NCBI GenBank assembly: GCA_003167475.1 | Contig: PMTB01000064.1 | Span: forward strand, 1-63,982 | Direction of reading: 5' to 3' | From: a candidate division FCPU426 bacterium | GTDB taxonomy: Bacteria; Oederibacteriota; PGYV01; Palsa-1178 | Length of the DNA: 63,982 nucleotides | Shown: in pieces, positions 25,509-34,992 of the stretch | How the letters are laid out: each line of letters starts with the position of its first letter | How positions within the stretch are numbered: the stretch's first letter is position 1 | Translations under genes and position numbers: made by a program | Notes under the pieces: model-generated | Told to the model about the DNA's origin: nothing | The model's input: the letters and a program-made list of their open reading frames with translations, nothing else | The model's database searches: none

Positions 25509-26891
25509 TTATCCCTTGTCATTGACGTAAAACGGCGTCTCAAAGTAAACGTTCCCTGTCAATCCCACAACAGGGTAGAGGATCACGCCCCTTGTGTTCA
25601 GGGTTGAATTAAATGCCGCCTCCAGCTTGAAAGAAAAATACCTCACCGGGAACAGTTCCAGGCCCGCCCCGCCGCCGGCGGTAAAACAGGTGTTGTTATA
25701 TTTTTTTGTGGTCCCGTCGTCATATTTATACTGTTCGGATACTATGGATAATCCGGCCCCTAATTTTAAGTACGGTATAAAATATACGTTTTTTTTGTAT
25801 CCTATATATCCTATGGCGTTGACAAGGATATTTGACACCGTCATATCATACTGGTAAGTGTCACCGCGTTTGTTCTCAAGCCCCAGGTTCTCCAACTGCA
25901 GCCCCCAAAGGAAAGCGCCCGTGATATTACAGGTGAATTCCGCGTTCAACCCAAGCCCGAATTTTGATTCATTGCTCAGATAATTCGGCGCGACAGGCAT
26001 CAGCCCCGCGGCCCCGCCGCCGAGCGATATCCTTGTCGGCTCCTCGTCCGGCCTTCTCAAGTTCAGGTAAATTTTTACCAGCGATATGAAAGCGTCGGAG
26101 GGCTCCCATAGCGCGTAAGGAACTTTCGCGTATGGTTCGTATACGGCCTTGCCTGCTTTCTCGTTGTTCCTCTTGTCGTATATATATTTCTGTATGGCCG
26201 GATCCTCAGAAAAACCCCAGTAATTATCTTTGCAATCAATATCCGCCGGGGAATAATTGGTGATATTCACCACATTCTTGAAAAAATTGTTCTTAAGTAT
26301 CGTCCCGTCGTTTTTGGGAGTGTCCTTGAAATATATGGCGAACCTTCCGTTATTGAAAGTGTTCTGGGCTATGGTATACTTTATTTCCTTGCCCTCCAGG
26401 TAAACCCCGTAAGTGTCGTTGTAAAAATAATTGTCCTTGATTAGCGCCGTTGCGAAATGATAAAGCTCCACACCCGTGGAGTTAAGTATGTAATTACTGG
26501 TTATATCCACCGGCGTGCCTCGCGAAGTTATGGCGCCCCTTATAAGTATGGTGAACTCGACCGTGCTTTTAAACCTGCTTTCAAAAACAAGCCCGTCGTA
26601 AAAACTGACATTATCATAAGGTATCATCCTTACCGGGTTTTTCGGGTCGCCCTTTGAATAAAGCGCGCCTTTGACGTATATTTTCGAGTTTTCCTTGAAT
26701 TTAACGATTGTCCCGGGATATATGGTGAGCAGGGCTGTTTTTTCAACTATGACGGTGCCGTCGACAATATACGGGGAATTTTTCGGTATCCAAACCTCGT
26801 TTGTTTTGATCACTCCGGGCGCGTTTGTGTCCGCCTTCACCGCCGCAAAAAAGAAGGCTGTGATAAAAAACAGCAGAAACTTTTTTTTCAA
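25509..26891 (-). CDS. Exported beta-helix plus outer-membrane barrel-like protein
   Basis: A signal peptide (residues 1-20, MKKKFLLFFITAFFFAAVKA) precedes a stretch (30-270) of repeating short beta strands with Asn and Gly turns (GTIVKFKENSKIYV, SGNYWGF-like DNYWGFSEDP), the pattern of right-handed beta-helix proteins. From about residue 300 strands alternate aromatic/hydrophobic (GFGLNAEFTC, AIGYIGYKKNVYF), suggesting a small outer-membrane barrel. Length 460. TTG start at 26891 with AAGGTGAT upstream. I do not recognise a named family. The gene is followed by dciA and preceded by the degenerate kinase. Confidence 0.7.
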   Translation of the reverse strand: MKKKFLLFFITAFFFAAVKADTNAPGVIKTNEVWIPKNSPYIVDGTVIVEKTALLTIYPGTIVKFKENSKIYVKGALYSKGDPKNPVRMIPYDNVSFYDGLVFESRFKSTVEFTILIRGAITSRGTPVDITSNYILNSTGVELYHFATALIKDNYFYNDTYGVYLEGKEIKYTIAQNTFNNGRFAIYFKDTPKNDGTILKNNFFKNVVNITNYSPADIDCKDNYWGFSEDPAIQKYIYDKRNNEKAGKAVYEPYAKVPYALWEPSDAFISLVKIYLNLRRPDEEPTRISLGGGAAGLMPVAPNYLSNESKFGLGLNAEFTCNITGAFLWGLQLENLGLENKRGDTYQYDMTVSNILVNAIGYIGYKKNVYFIPYLKLGAGLSIVSEQYKYDDGTTKKYNNTCFTAGGGAGLELFPVRYFSFKLEAAFNSTLNTRGVILYPVVGLTGNVYFETPFYVNDKG

Positions 26892-26903
26892 AATATCACC
26901 TTT

Positions 26904-29453
26904 TTAAATTATTCCTTTATCGTCTTCCAGGTCGGGAAGAGGAGGAAGTTCATCAGGCAGCACGGAAACCGCCGGCTTTTTATTTTCATAGACGGCGGGC
27001 GCCGGTTTAAATGGGTCCGGTTTTTTCAGCAGATCCTCCGGCACCACGGTGTTTTTTCCGGGCATATCCGCTTTTTTGTCGTGTATCGACATATTGTCAA
27101 AAGAAAGCAGGTCGTTCACGGTGGGAAGGCTTTCTTCCTTTTTTGCAGATGTTGTCTCAGGGGCTGTATTCCTCTGTATTTTAAAACTTCCGCCGCTTAA
27201 AGGCGCTGAAGAAGCCTGCGCAACAGCCTGGGGCCTCGCTTCCGCCGCCTTAGGCTGCTCCACAGTGAGCCCGGAAGGGCCCTTTGGAACTGCCTGGGCG
27301 CCGATATCAGGCTTTACCGGCGCAGCGCCCGCCTTTGGCAGGGATATAATAAATGTCTTGCCTTTTCCTATTTCGGATTCTATCCATATGTCCCCGCCCA
27401 TATTGTTTATCATGGCTTTAAGTATGGGGAAACGCAGGCCGCTGTTGATGAATTCCGGGCCTGCCGCGGATTCCGGTCCGTGGAAATTGACGAAGAGTAT
27501 CCCGGTTTTTGACTGGGGCATGCTCATTCCGAAATCGCTTATCCTTATCAATAAATTTCCGCCGCTTTCCTTTGTCTCGACTATTACCTGGCCTCCGCGC
27601 GGTGAAACCTTTATCGCCTGGTTCAACAGCTGGCTGGTGACGGATGAAAGCCTCGCCGTATCCCCTTCGGCGCTGGTTATTGCCGGGCTGAAATTAACCT
27701 TAAGGTCCACTTTCTTAATATCGGCCTGGGGCTGTATGGCGAATATTACGTCCTGGACCACCGTATTTATTTCAATGGGGGCCTTTGTGAGTTTTATCTC
27801 GCCTTTTTCAAGCCTGGCAAGTTCGGTTAAGTCGTTGATGAGCCTCTCGAGCCTGGCAGATTTGTTTATGACCACTCCGAGGAACTGCTGCTGGGCGTCC
27901 GTGATCTTGCCTTCCCCGCCGAGCACGGAAGATATGTAGGTTTTGATGACGGACAGGACCCCTTTGAGTTCGGTGTTCATCATAAGCACCGAATCCATCC
28001 TCATGTTCTCTTTTTCAAGCGGCACTTTGCTCTCGGAGGCTTTTTTGACTTCCTGTTTTAATTTTTCCCCTTCTTTTTCAAGTATTGATATTTTCTGGTT
28101 TAAAAGCGTTTTTTCCATCTCGAGCTTTGTGTCCGCGTCTTTCTTTGCTTTTGCAACCTCATTTTTTGACTTCGCCAGCTCTTCGTCCACGGAAGCCTTG
28201 TTGTTTTCAGCTATCTTTATGGCGTCGCGCAGTTCGGATATCTCAGCGTCCGCTTTTGACGCTTCCTTTGAAAGTTCTTCCTCAAGCTCCTTTGACATCT
28301 GTGAAAGTTTTTCCGCTTTTTCCTCTGAAGCTTTGACCCTGCCTCGGAGTATAACAAGCGAATCCAGCAGCTTCCTGTATTCCCCTTTTTTTATCTTCGG
28401 CAGCATTTCCGTAAAACTTTCCTCATCTATGTGCGTTAAGGCCTTGACTATCCTTTTAAGCGGCGAGAAAGGCTCGCCGCTTATTGCCGCCGCGGCAACG
28501 ATGCCGAGTATAAGGGCAAGAAGCAGGATGGCATACGTCGGCACGCCGTAATCATTAGCCATAAAACCGGGTTCAAATTTCGCCGTCTTTTTCTGCATGA
28601 ACTTATAATCCGTGTAGGGTGTAAAAACGCATGCGATAAGCTCAAGCGCCTCTTCCTTTTTATATGCGATCAACCCTTTTAAATTATTGTATTCGGCTTC
28701 TTTAACCTGGCTTTCGCCTCCGGCGTCATTTATGATCACCTTTATATCGGAGTTTGAAAGTATGTTCTCGGTATTTTCCTTGGCCGGGTCCGTATTCAGC
28801 AGCATTGCCCCGGACATGTTCATTACAAAGTTCGTTCCGTGGATGGATTGTTTGTCCTTCCTTATCAGTGCTGCGGCTTCCTCAGACTGTTCACCCGCAT
28901 AAAGCACGGCTACAAGCCTGTCCTTTATATCGGATACCGGTATAAAATATTCAAAGCTGCCGGTGAATTTCGCGTCAACCATTGGCTGCTTTGAGGATAC
29001 TGCCTGCAGGAACCCGCTTTTAGCCTTATAGTTGCCGCCTTTTAACCCGGGTTTTGAAGCGGCTACAACGGTCCCGTTTGTCATTAACAAAACCAGGTCG
29101 GTATTATATGCTTTCGCCGATCTGATGAACTGGGATTCTATTTTTGCGAGGGAAGCCTTATTCGAGTAGCTTGAATTCCTGATGACGACATTCCCGGTTA
29201 TGTTCCCGTATTTTTTTTCTATCGATGAAGGGCTGAAACCCGTGATAATTTTATATACTTCGTCTATTTTCCCTGTCAGTTGTGCCTTTACAACGTCAAC
29301 TTCCTTCTGGTTTTCCGACCAGGTTATCTTTGACTGCATTGAATTCAGCTGGGTAACCCTTTTGTCGTCATAGATATAGAACAAAAGCGCGGGCACGCTG
29401 AAAACCAGCACGCAAATAAGAATGATTTTTGTCAATAAACTTTCTTTATTCAT
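26904..29453 (-). CDS. Degenerate sensor histidine kinase-like protein
   Basis: Sensor-kinase architecture: TM1 (9-27), ~270-residue extracytoplasmic sensor of Cache-like composition, TM2 (about 305-330), a coiled coil (370-490), a HisKA-like pair of helices, a HATPase-like domain and a Pro-rich tail of ~130 residues. The phosphoacceptor position reads NTELKG-VL, with Thr494 where SHELRTPL has His. The HATPase N box is LLNQAIK (Gln612 for the catalytic Asn), the G1 box is DFGMS (canonical DxGxG) and the G2 box is NSGLRF (canonical GTGLGL). I infer a non-catalytic signalling or scaffold protein. Located between gyrA and the barrel protein. Length 849. Confidence 0.85.
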   Translation of the reverse strand: MNKESLLTKIILICVLVFSVPALLFYIYDDKRVTQLNSMQSKITWSENQKEVDVVKAQLTGKIDEVYKIITGFSPSSIEKKYGNITGNVVIRNSSYSNKASLAKIESQFIRSAKAYNTDLVLLMTNGTVVAASKPGLKGGNYKAKSGFLQAVSSKQPMVDAKFTGSFEYFIPVSDIKDRLVAVLYAGEQSEEAAALIRKDKQSIHGTNFVMNMSGAMLLNTDPAKENTENILSNSDIKVIINDAGGESQVKEAEYNNLKGLIAYKKEEALELIACVFTPYTDYKFMQKKTAKFEPGFMANDYGVPTYAILLLALILGIVAAAAISGEPFSPLKRIVKALTHIDEESFTEMLPKIKKGEYRKLLDSLVILRGRVKASEEKAEKLSQMSKELEEELSKEASKADAEISELRDAIKIAENNKASVDEELAKSKNEVAKAKKDADTKLEMEKTLLNQKISILEKEGEKLKQEVKKASESKVPLEKENMRMDSVLMMNTELKGVLSVIKTYISSVLGGEGKITDAQQQFLGVVINKSARLERLINDLTELARLEKGEIKLTKAPIEINTVVQDVIFAIQPQADIKKVDLKVNFSPAITSAEGDTARLSSVTSQLLNQAIKVSPRGGQVIVETKESGGNLLIRISDFGMSMPQSKTGILFVNFHGPESAAGPEFINSGLRFPILKAMINNMGGDIWIESEIGKGKTFIISLPKAGAAPVKPDIGAQAVPKGPSGLTVEQPKAAEARPQAVAQASSAPLSGGSFKIQRNTAPETTSAKKEESLPTVNDLLSFDNMSIHDKKADMPGKNTVVPEDLLKKPDPFKPAPAVYENKKPAVSVLPDELPPLPDLEDDKGII

Positions 29454-29485
29454 ATAACTTGATCCTCCTGAAAGATGAACGGCTT

Positions 29486-31957
29486 TTACTTGCCTTCTTC
29501 CGTCTTCTCAGCCTCATCATCTTCTTCCATGACGCGGGCCACGGCGCCTACTGCTTCGCCGTCTTTTATTTTTATGAGGCGGACGCCCTGCGTGTTCCTG
29601 CCTATGGTCTTTATGTCCTTCACTTTGGTCCTGATAAGGGTACCTTTGGTGGTGATCAGGATAAGCTCGTCGGTGTCGTTGACCAGCTTTATATCCACGA
29701 CATTGCCTGTTTTCTCGGTCACTTTCACGTTGATGAGACCCTTGCCTCCGCGGCTCTGCTCGCGGTATTCCTTCACTTTTGTCCTTTTGCCGAAACCTTT
29801 TTCGGTGACCGTAAGCAGCGTCACGTCATCGCCTTTGTGCAGGACGGTCATGGAAACAACCCTGTCTTTCTTGTCGAGGTTGATGCCCCTGACGCCCATG
29901 CCGGTGCGGCCGATCTCGCGTATGTCTTTCGCGTCAAAACGTATGGCCTTACCCTCACGGGTGGCTATGAATACCTGATCATCAATCTTTGCCAACTTTG
30001 TCTCTATAAGTGAATCCTTTTCGCCAAGCCCGATCGCGATGATGCCGCCGGCCCTTGGATTTGCAAACAGCGACAAGCTGGTCCTTTTCACGGTGCCGTC
30101 GCCGGTGACCATGAGCAGGAACTGGTCCTCCTTGAACTCTTTGACAGCCACGTAAGAGGCTATCTTTTCGCCGTCCTCAATTTTCAGCATGCTGACTATG
30201 GCCTTGCCTTTGGCGGTCCTTGCCGCCTCGGGTATCTCGTAAACTTTCAGCCAGTGGCAGCGGCCCTTGGTGGTGAAGAACATCATGTAGTCTTTTGTAT
30301 TTGCCACAAATACGTCCTGAACGAAATCCTCGTCCTGGGTGGCGACAGCCATGATTCCGCGCCCGCCGCGTTTCTGCGCCTTATAGGCGCTTGACGGGGT
30401 GCGCTTGATGAAACCTTTGTGCGTCATTGTTACTATCATATCCTCGTCCTGAATCATGTCTTCCACTGTTATCTCTTTTTCGCGAGCTATTATCTCGGTA
30501 CGCCTTTCATCCGAGTACTTGTCCCTTATTTCGGTGAGTTCCTTCACCATAAGAGCGAACATTTTCTTTTCGCTGGCAAGGAGCGCCTTTAATTCTTCAA
30601 TCAGCTTTTTCAGTTCCGCAAGTTCTTTTTCAAGCTTCTCGACTTCAAGCGCCGTCAGCTGCTGTAGCTTCATGTCAAGTATGGCCTGGGCCTGCACTGG
30701 AGAAAGTTTAAAAGCCGTGATAAGGGCTTCCCTTGCAGCGTCCACATTTTTTGAGGAACGGATTATTTTGATGACCCTGTCCAGGTATTTTAAGGCTATG
30801 AGCAGGCCTTCAAGTATATGCGCCCTTTTCTCCGCCTTTTTAAGCTCGAACTTGGCCCTTCTTATGATTATTTCTTTCCTGTATTCTATGAAATTCTCGA
30901 GTATTTCCAGCAGCGTCAAAGTCTTCGGCCTTCCCTTGACTATTGCCAGCATATTGACGCCGAATGATGTGCGAAGCACAGTGTGCTTGTATAACTGGTT
31001 TAATACAACCTCGGCATTGTCGTTCCTGGAAATCTCGATTACGGCCCTTACGCCGTCCTTGTCGGACTCGTCGCGCAGGTCCGATATGCCGTCTATTTTT
31101 TTATCCCTTACAAGCTCGGCTATGGTCTCGATAAGCTGGGCCTTATTGACCATATAGGGAAGTTCCGTTATGACTATCTGCTGTTTGCCTTTCTTTGTTT
31201 CCTCTATCTTCGCTTTTGCCTGCATAGTGACGGAGCCGCGCCCGGTCTCATAGGCTTTTTTGATCCCGTCCCTGCCGATGATGTAAGCCCCCGTCGGAAA
31301 ATCCGGGCCGGGTATTATCTTCAAAAGTTCGTCTACCTTTATATGCGATCCTTTATTGTTGATGACATAGATAACCGCGTCAATCACTTCTTTCAGATTA
31401 TGGGGCGGGATATTTGTGGCCATGCCCACGGCTATTCCTGTGGAACCGTTCACAAGTATATTTGGGAACCCGACCGGGAAGATGGAAGGCTCTTTGCTTG
31501 ATTCATCGTATGTCGGGACGAAATCAACGGTGTCTTTATCAAGGTCTTTTATCATCTCTTCCGTTAATTTCATCATCCTTGCTTCGGTGTAACGCATTGC
31601 GGCGGGCGGGTCTCCGTCAACGGACCCGAAGTTTCCCTGTCCGTCGATCAGCGGCATCCTGAAATTGAAAGTCTGCGCCATCCTTACCATGGCGTCATAT
31701 ATCGAGGAATCGCCGTGGGGATGGTAATTACCCATCACTTCTCCGACGATCTTCGCCGACTTCCTGTACGGCCTTCCATAATAAAGGCCCATATCATAAG
31801 TGGTGTATAGTATCCTTCTTTGTACCGGCTTTAATCCGTCCCTGACGTCGGGAAGGGCCCTTCCTATAATTACACTCATTGAATAATCGAGGTAGGATGT
31901 CTGCATCTCGTCTTCGAGCGTGGTTACCCTGATCTGTGAAGTTGATTTTTCCTGCAT
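29486..31957 (-). CDS. gyrA: DNA gyrase subunit A
   Basis: Breakage-reunion subunit. The catalytic tyrosine is Tyr123 in AAMRYTEARM; the quinolone-region motif is GDSSIYDAMVRMAQTF (residues 82-97). The C-terminal beta-pinwheel contains the GyrA box in AQKRGGRGIMAVATQ and a second copy EQSRGGKGLINVK, which identify gyrase rather than ParC. An acidic tail (EDDEAEKTEEGK) ends the protein. Length 823. The ATG at 31957 lies 20 bases after dnaN. Confidence 0.98.
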   Translation of the reverse strand: MQEKSTSQIRVTTLEDEMQTSYLDYSMSVIIGRALPDVRDGLKPVQRRILYTTYDMGLYYGRPYRKSAKIVGEVMGNYHPHGDSSIYDAMVRMAQTFNFRMPLIDGQGNFGSVDGDPPAAMRYTEARMMKLTEEMIKDLDKDTVDFVPTYDESSKEPSIFPVGFPNILVNGSTGIAVGMATNIPPHNLKEVIDAVIYVINNKGSHIKVDELLKIIPGPDFPTGAYIIGRDGIKKAYETGRGSVTMQAKAKIEETKKGKQQIVITELPYMVNKAQLIETIAELVRDKKIDGISDLRDESDKDGVRAVIEISRNDNAEVVLNQLYKHTVLRTSFGVNMLAIVKGRPKTLTLLEILENFIEYRKEIIIRRAKFELKKAEKRAHILEGLLIALKYLDRVIKIIRSSKNVDAAREALITAFKLSPVQAQAILDMKLQQLTALEVEKLEKELAELKKLIEELKALLASEKKMFALMVKELTEIRDKYSDERRTEIIAREKEITVEDMIQDEDMIVTMTHKGFIKRTPSSAYKAQKRGGRGIMAVATQDEDFVQDVFVANTKDYMMFFTTKGRCHWLKVYEIPEAARTAKGKAIVSMLKIEDGEKIASYVAVKEFKEDQFLLMVTGDGTVKRTSLSLFANPRAGGIIAIGLGEKDSLIETKLAKIDDQVFIATREGKAIRFDAKDIREIGRTGMGVRGINLDKKDRVVSMTVLHKGDDVTLLTVTEKGFGKRTKVKEYREQSRGGKGLINVKVTEKTGNVVDIKLVNDTDELILITTKGTLIRTKVKDIKTIGRNTQGVRLIKIKDGEAVGAVARVMEEDDEAEKTEEGK

Positions 31958-31976
31958 ATTTTGTTCTTATCTCCTC

Positions 31977-33083
31977 TTATTTTCTTATCGGCATCACTAT
32001 GTAAAGGAAATCGTCGTTGCCCTTTCCCTTTATAATGCCGGGGTTCATGGTGCTGATCAGCTTTATCTCTATGGTATCGGATTCTATCACTTTTAAAACG
32101 TCCATGATGTAGGCGGCATTGTAGGATACTTCTATGGGCTCGCCGTCATACTTGATATCTATTTCCTCGAAAGCCTCGCCCTCATCCTGCGCCTGGGCCA
32201 CTATCACAAGCTTGTTCTTTTCAAGTTTGATAATGACGATCTTTGATTTGTCGCTTGTGATGGTCGCGGCCCTCCTGATTGCGGCGGCGAACTCTTCCTT
32301 GTTCACAAAAGCCTCCATGTGGAACTCTTTTGGGATGACCTGGTTGTAGTTGGGGTAATTCTCGTCTATGATCCTCGATACTATTTCCATGTTTTCAAGC
32401 TGGAACTCTATGACCTTGTCGTAAAAATTTATCGTTATTTCCTTTGATTCGTCGTCGGAAAGCACCTTGACTATTTCATTTATTGTTTTTAACGGGATGA
32501 TGTAATCGAACTTTGATTTCACGCCCGTCTTGATATCCGCCCTGTAATAAGCCAGCCTGTGCGCGTCGGTCGCGACAGCTTCTATCTTGTTGCCTTCGAA
32601 TTTAAAAAACACCCCGTTTAAGTTCCTTTTTGTGGTGTCTTTAAGCGCCGCGTAATATATCTTTGATATTATTTCCTTCAGCAGCTTCTGCGGCATTTTG
32701 ATGGTCTCGAGTTTTTTCTCGTCAAGCTGCAGCACGGGAAAATCCTCCGCCGGAAGGCCGTTTATCTTGTAAGAGGCTTTTTTGCACTGCACTTTTGTGT
32801 TGTCGTTCTTGTCGGTCTCTATCCTTATGTCATCCTCGCTGAATTCCTTGATAAGCGCGATTATTTTTTTGGGGATGGTCGTCTTGCCGGGCTGTTCTAT
32901 CTTATCCACTTTGCATTTGATGCGGACGCTGATGTCCATGTCCGTGGCGGACAGAAAAAGGAAATCATTATCCGCTTCAAAAAGTATGTTCGATAAAAGC
33001 GGAAGTGTGGAGCCTGTGGAGATAAAATACTGGGCGGTCTGCAGAGAATCAAGGATCTCGGCTTTTTTGGTCTTTAATTTCAT
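31977..33083 (-). CDS. dnaN: DNA polymerase III beta sliding clamp
   Basis: Ring-shaped processivity clamp. Three clamp domains can be traced (ELDSLQTAQYFISTGSTLPLLSNILFEAD style start, AVATDAHRLAYY near 170, and a C terminus ending DDFLYIVMPIRK, close to the usual YLIMPMRL). Length 368 is standard. The ATG at 33083 has AAAGGAGGA upstream. dnaA lies 266 bases upstream with copy B of the structured element in between. Confidence 0.98.
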   Translation of the reverse strand: MKLKTKKAEILDSLQTAQYFISTGSTLPLLSNILFEADNDFLFLSATDMDISVRIKCKVDKIEQPGKTTIPKKIIALIKEFSEDDIRIETDKNDNTKVQCKKASYKINGLPAEDFPVLQLDEKKLETIKMPQKLLKEIISKIYYAALKDTTKRNLNGVFFKFEGNKIEAVATDAHRLAYYRADIKTGVKSKFDYIIPLKTINEIVKVLSDDESKEITINFYDKVIEFQLENMEIVSRIIDENYPNYNQVIPKEFHMEAFVNKEEFAAAIRRAATITSDKSKIVIIKLEKNKLVIVAQAQDEGEAFEEIDIKYDGEPIEVSYNAAYIMDVLKVIESDTIEIKLISTMNPGIIKGKGNDDFLYIVMPIRK

Positions 33084-33123
33084 TTAAATCCTCCTTTAAA
33101 ATGTTTTACAAATAAATCCAAGT

Positions 33124-33256
33124 AATTCTTTATCGCGTCCGATACAGATCAAATTTTTCTATGGCCTGTGCGCCACTAAAACCCTTATAATACAAGCGCA
33201 CAATCCATAGAAAAATTTGACCTGTATCGGACGCGACTTATCATTAAAATGCTTTT
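33124..33256 (-). repeat. Structured palindromic element, copy B
   Basis: Same architecture as copy A at 22213. Arms on the minus strand are CGCGTCCGATACAG...TCAAATTTTTCTATGG with their partner; the inner stem is GTGCGC/GCGCAC, the internal loop ATT-AGG, and the apical loop TTGTATTATAAGGG. Between A and B the loop bases and flanks are conserved (AATTCTTTATCG, CGACTTA) while the stem bases differ on both arms together. It lies between the dnaA stop and the dnaN start. Confidence 0.8.
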
Positions 33257-33310
33257 CCGAATGTATCAATTAATGCTGATAATACTTTATTTTAATACAT
33301 TACAACCTAT

Positions 33311-33319
33311 TTATCCACA
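33311..33319 (+). other. Perfect DnaA box between dnaA and dnaN
   Basis: TTATCCACA, the consensus DnaA box, sits 30 bases beyond the dnaA stop in an AT-rich gap. Further A+T-rich spacer continues to the structured element. It may support initiation or dnaA/dnaN autoregulation. Confidence 0.6.
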
Positions 33320-33348
33320 ACAAATTTAAACCCGCTTATCCGGGCCGT

Positions 33349-34692
33349 TTACTTTTTTATCCTGGCTATAAGTTCGTCAAGAGTTGCCTTGAACTTGTCG
33401 TCCGATTTTATCAGCTGGTCGACTTTCTTTATCGCGTGCATCACGGTGGTGTGGTCCTTGCCGCCGAAATACTGCCCTATCTGCACCAGCGAATAATCCG
33501 TTAGGTTCCTGGTGATGTGCATGGCTATCTGCCTCGCGTTGGCGATATTTTCCGGCCTTTTCCTGGATGAAAGGTCCTGCACTTTTATGCCGTAATATTC
33601 CGCCACAACCTGCTGTATGAGGTCTATACCTATCTTTTTATTCGATTCAAAGGATGGGTTTGTAAGCTTTAGGGCCTGCTTTGCGAGGTCGAGATTTATC
33701 TCGAAACCGGGCTGGTTTGAAAGCGCCACCATGGTTGAGAACGTGCTTCCCAGGGACCTTATATTGGTGTCCACATTTTCGGCAATGAAAGCAAGCACAA
33801 CGTCCGGAATAACCTTATTCATCTCTTTTGCCTTGAGCCTGAGTATGGCCACCCTTGTCTCAAAATTCGGCGACTGTATATCCGCGATTATTCCCGCGGC
33901 GAAGCGCGACTTGAGCCTGTCCTCGAGCTTTAATTCCTGCGGCGGCGAGTCTGACGTGGCGACTATCTGCTTGTTTAAGTTAGACAGCTCGTTAAAAGTG
34001 TGGAAAAATTCCTCCCTTGCCTGCTCGCCCTTCTGAAGGAACTCTATATCATCCACGAGCAGCAGGTCAACGCTCCTGTACTTTTCCTTGAACTCGTCCA
34101 TTTTCTTGCTTCCTATGTGTGAAACGACCTCAATGATGAATTTCTCGGCCGTGGTGATTAGTATCTTGGCCTGCGGATTTTTCTCATAAACATAATTGCC
34201 TATGGCGTGCAGCAGATGGGTCTTGCCGAGTCCGACTCCGCCGTAAATGAAGAGCGGGTTATAAGTCTGCCCCGGGGCCTCCGCAACCGCTTTGCTGGCC
34301 GCGTGGGCGAACCTGTTTGAGTCGCCAACTATGAAATTATCGAACTTGAACTTGGTGTTAAGGTAAGGTATGTGCCCCGACGGATTATCAAGCGGAAGGG
34401 GTATCTGCACGTCTTTTATGGTTATCTTTGGGGATACCTCGCCTTTTTGGGCGCCGGTCTTTTTTATCTCTATGCTTATGGACACGGAATCATTGAGAAT
34501 GGGTTTAACAAGATTAAGCAGATCGCTCAGGTATTTTTCATTAAGGTTCTTTTTATGCAGCTGGCTGGGTACTTCTATGACAAGCTTGTTTGCTGCTTCA
34601 TCATATGCCGCTGTTGATTTTTCCAGCCACATATGCAAAGAAACTGATTCTGTTTTAACTTTGTCAACAATTTCATTCCAATCAAAAGCCAT
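33349..34692 (-). CDS. dnaA: Chromosomal replication initiator DnaA
   Basis: Initiator ATPase. N-terminal domain I, then an AAA+ domain with Walker A GGVGLGKTHLLHAIGN, Walker B LLLVDDIEFLQ, and sensor motifs, and domain IV with the DnaA signature GGKDHTTVMHAIKKVDQL that reads the DnaA box. Length 447. The ATG at 34692 has AAAGGT upstream. AT-rich sequence with near-consensus boxes precedes it. Confidence 0.98.
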   Translation of the reverse strand: MAFDWNEIVDKVKTESVSLHMWLEKSTAAYDEAANKLVIEVPSQLHKKNLNEKYLSDLLNLVKPILNDSVSISIEIKKTGAQKGEVSPKITIKDVQIPLPLDNPSGHIPYLNTKFKFDNFIVGDSNRFAHAASKAVAEAPGQTYNPLFIYGGVGLGKTHLLHAIGNYVYEKNPQAKILITTAEKFIIEVVSHIGSKKMDEFKEKYRSVDLLLVDDIEFLQKGEQAREEFFHTFNELSNLNKQIVATSDSPPQELKLEDRLKSRFAAGIIADIQSPNFETRVAILRLKAKEMNKVIPDVVLAFIAENVDTNIRSLGSTFSTMVALSNQPGFEINLDLAKQALKLTNPSFESNKKIGIDLIQQVVAEYYGIKVQDLSSRKRPENIANARQIAMHITRNLTDYSLVQIGQYFGGKDHTTVMHAIKKVDQLIKSDDKFKATLDELIARIKK

Positions 34693-34929
34693 TTAATCAT
34701 TACCTTTCCATAATTTTTTAAAAAGATATCCACATTATGAACAAAAGCCTTTGTACACTTTTTAACATTAAAAAACTTCATATATTAAAGGCGTTTAAAG
34801 ACTTTTCCACATTTTGTATTAATAATTGTTAACAACTTAATAACATCCTATTTTGGCCGTTAAAAACAGATAAAATAACAAGTAATTATAACATAATGAA
34901 GAATTAATTCAATAATAAAATTAAAATAA
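34693..34929. other. Candidate oriC segment upstream of dnaA
   Basis: AT-rich region with near-consensus DnaA boxes ATATCCACA at 34726-34734 and TTTTCCACA at 34803-34811, followed by long A/T runs suitable for unwinding. Beyond this, only the terminator at 34936 is present in the gap up to 34993. The location upstream of dnaA is the classical one for a bacterial oriC; the parS sites and strand switch at 53-54 kb argue for a second possibility. Confidence 0.45.
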
Positions 34930-34963
34930 AAAAAACCCGGAATGCCTTTTGAGGGCATTCCGG
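34922..34963 (-). terminator. Rho-independent terminator of the porin-like gene
   Basis: On the minus strand, arms CCCGGAATGCC and GGCATTCCGGG (34936-34946 and 34953-34963) enclose a CTCAAA loop and are followed by a run of eight T with further T-rich sequence. This is a strong intrinsic terminator 30 bases past the stop of the gene at 34993. Confidence 0.9.
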
Positions 34964-34992
34964 GCCGTTATGCTGCAATTACCTGCTTTAAA

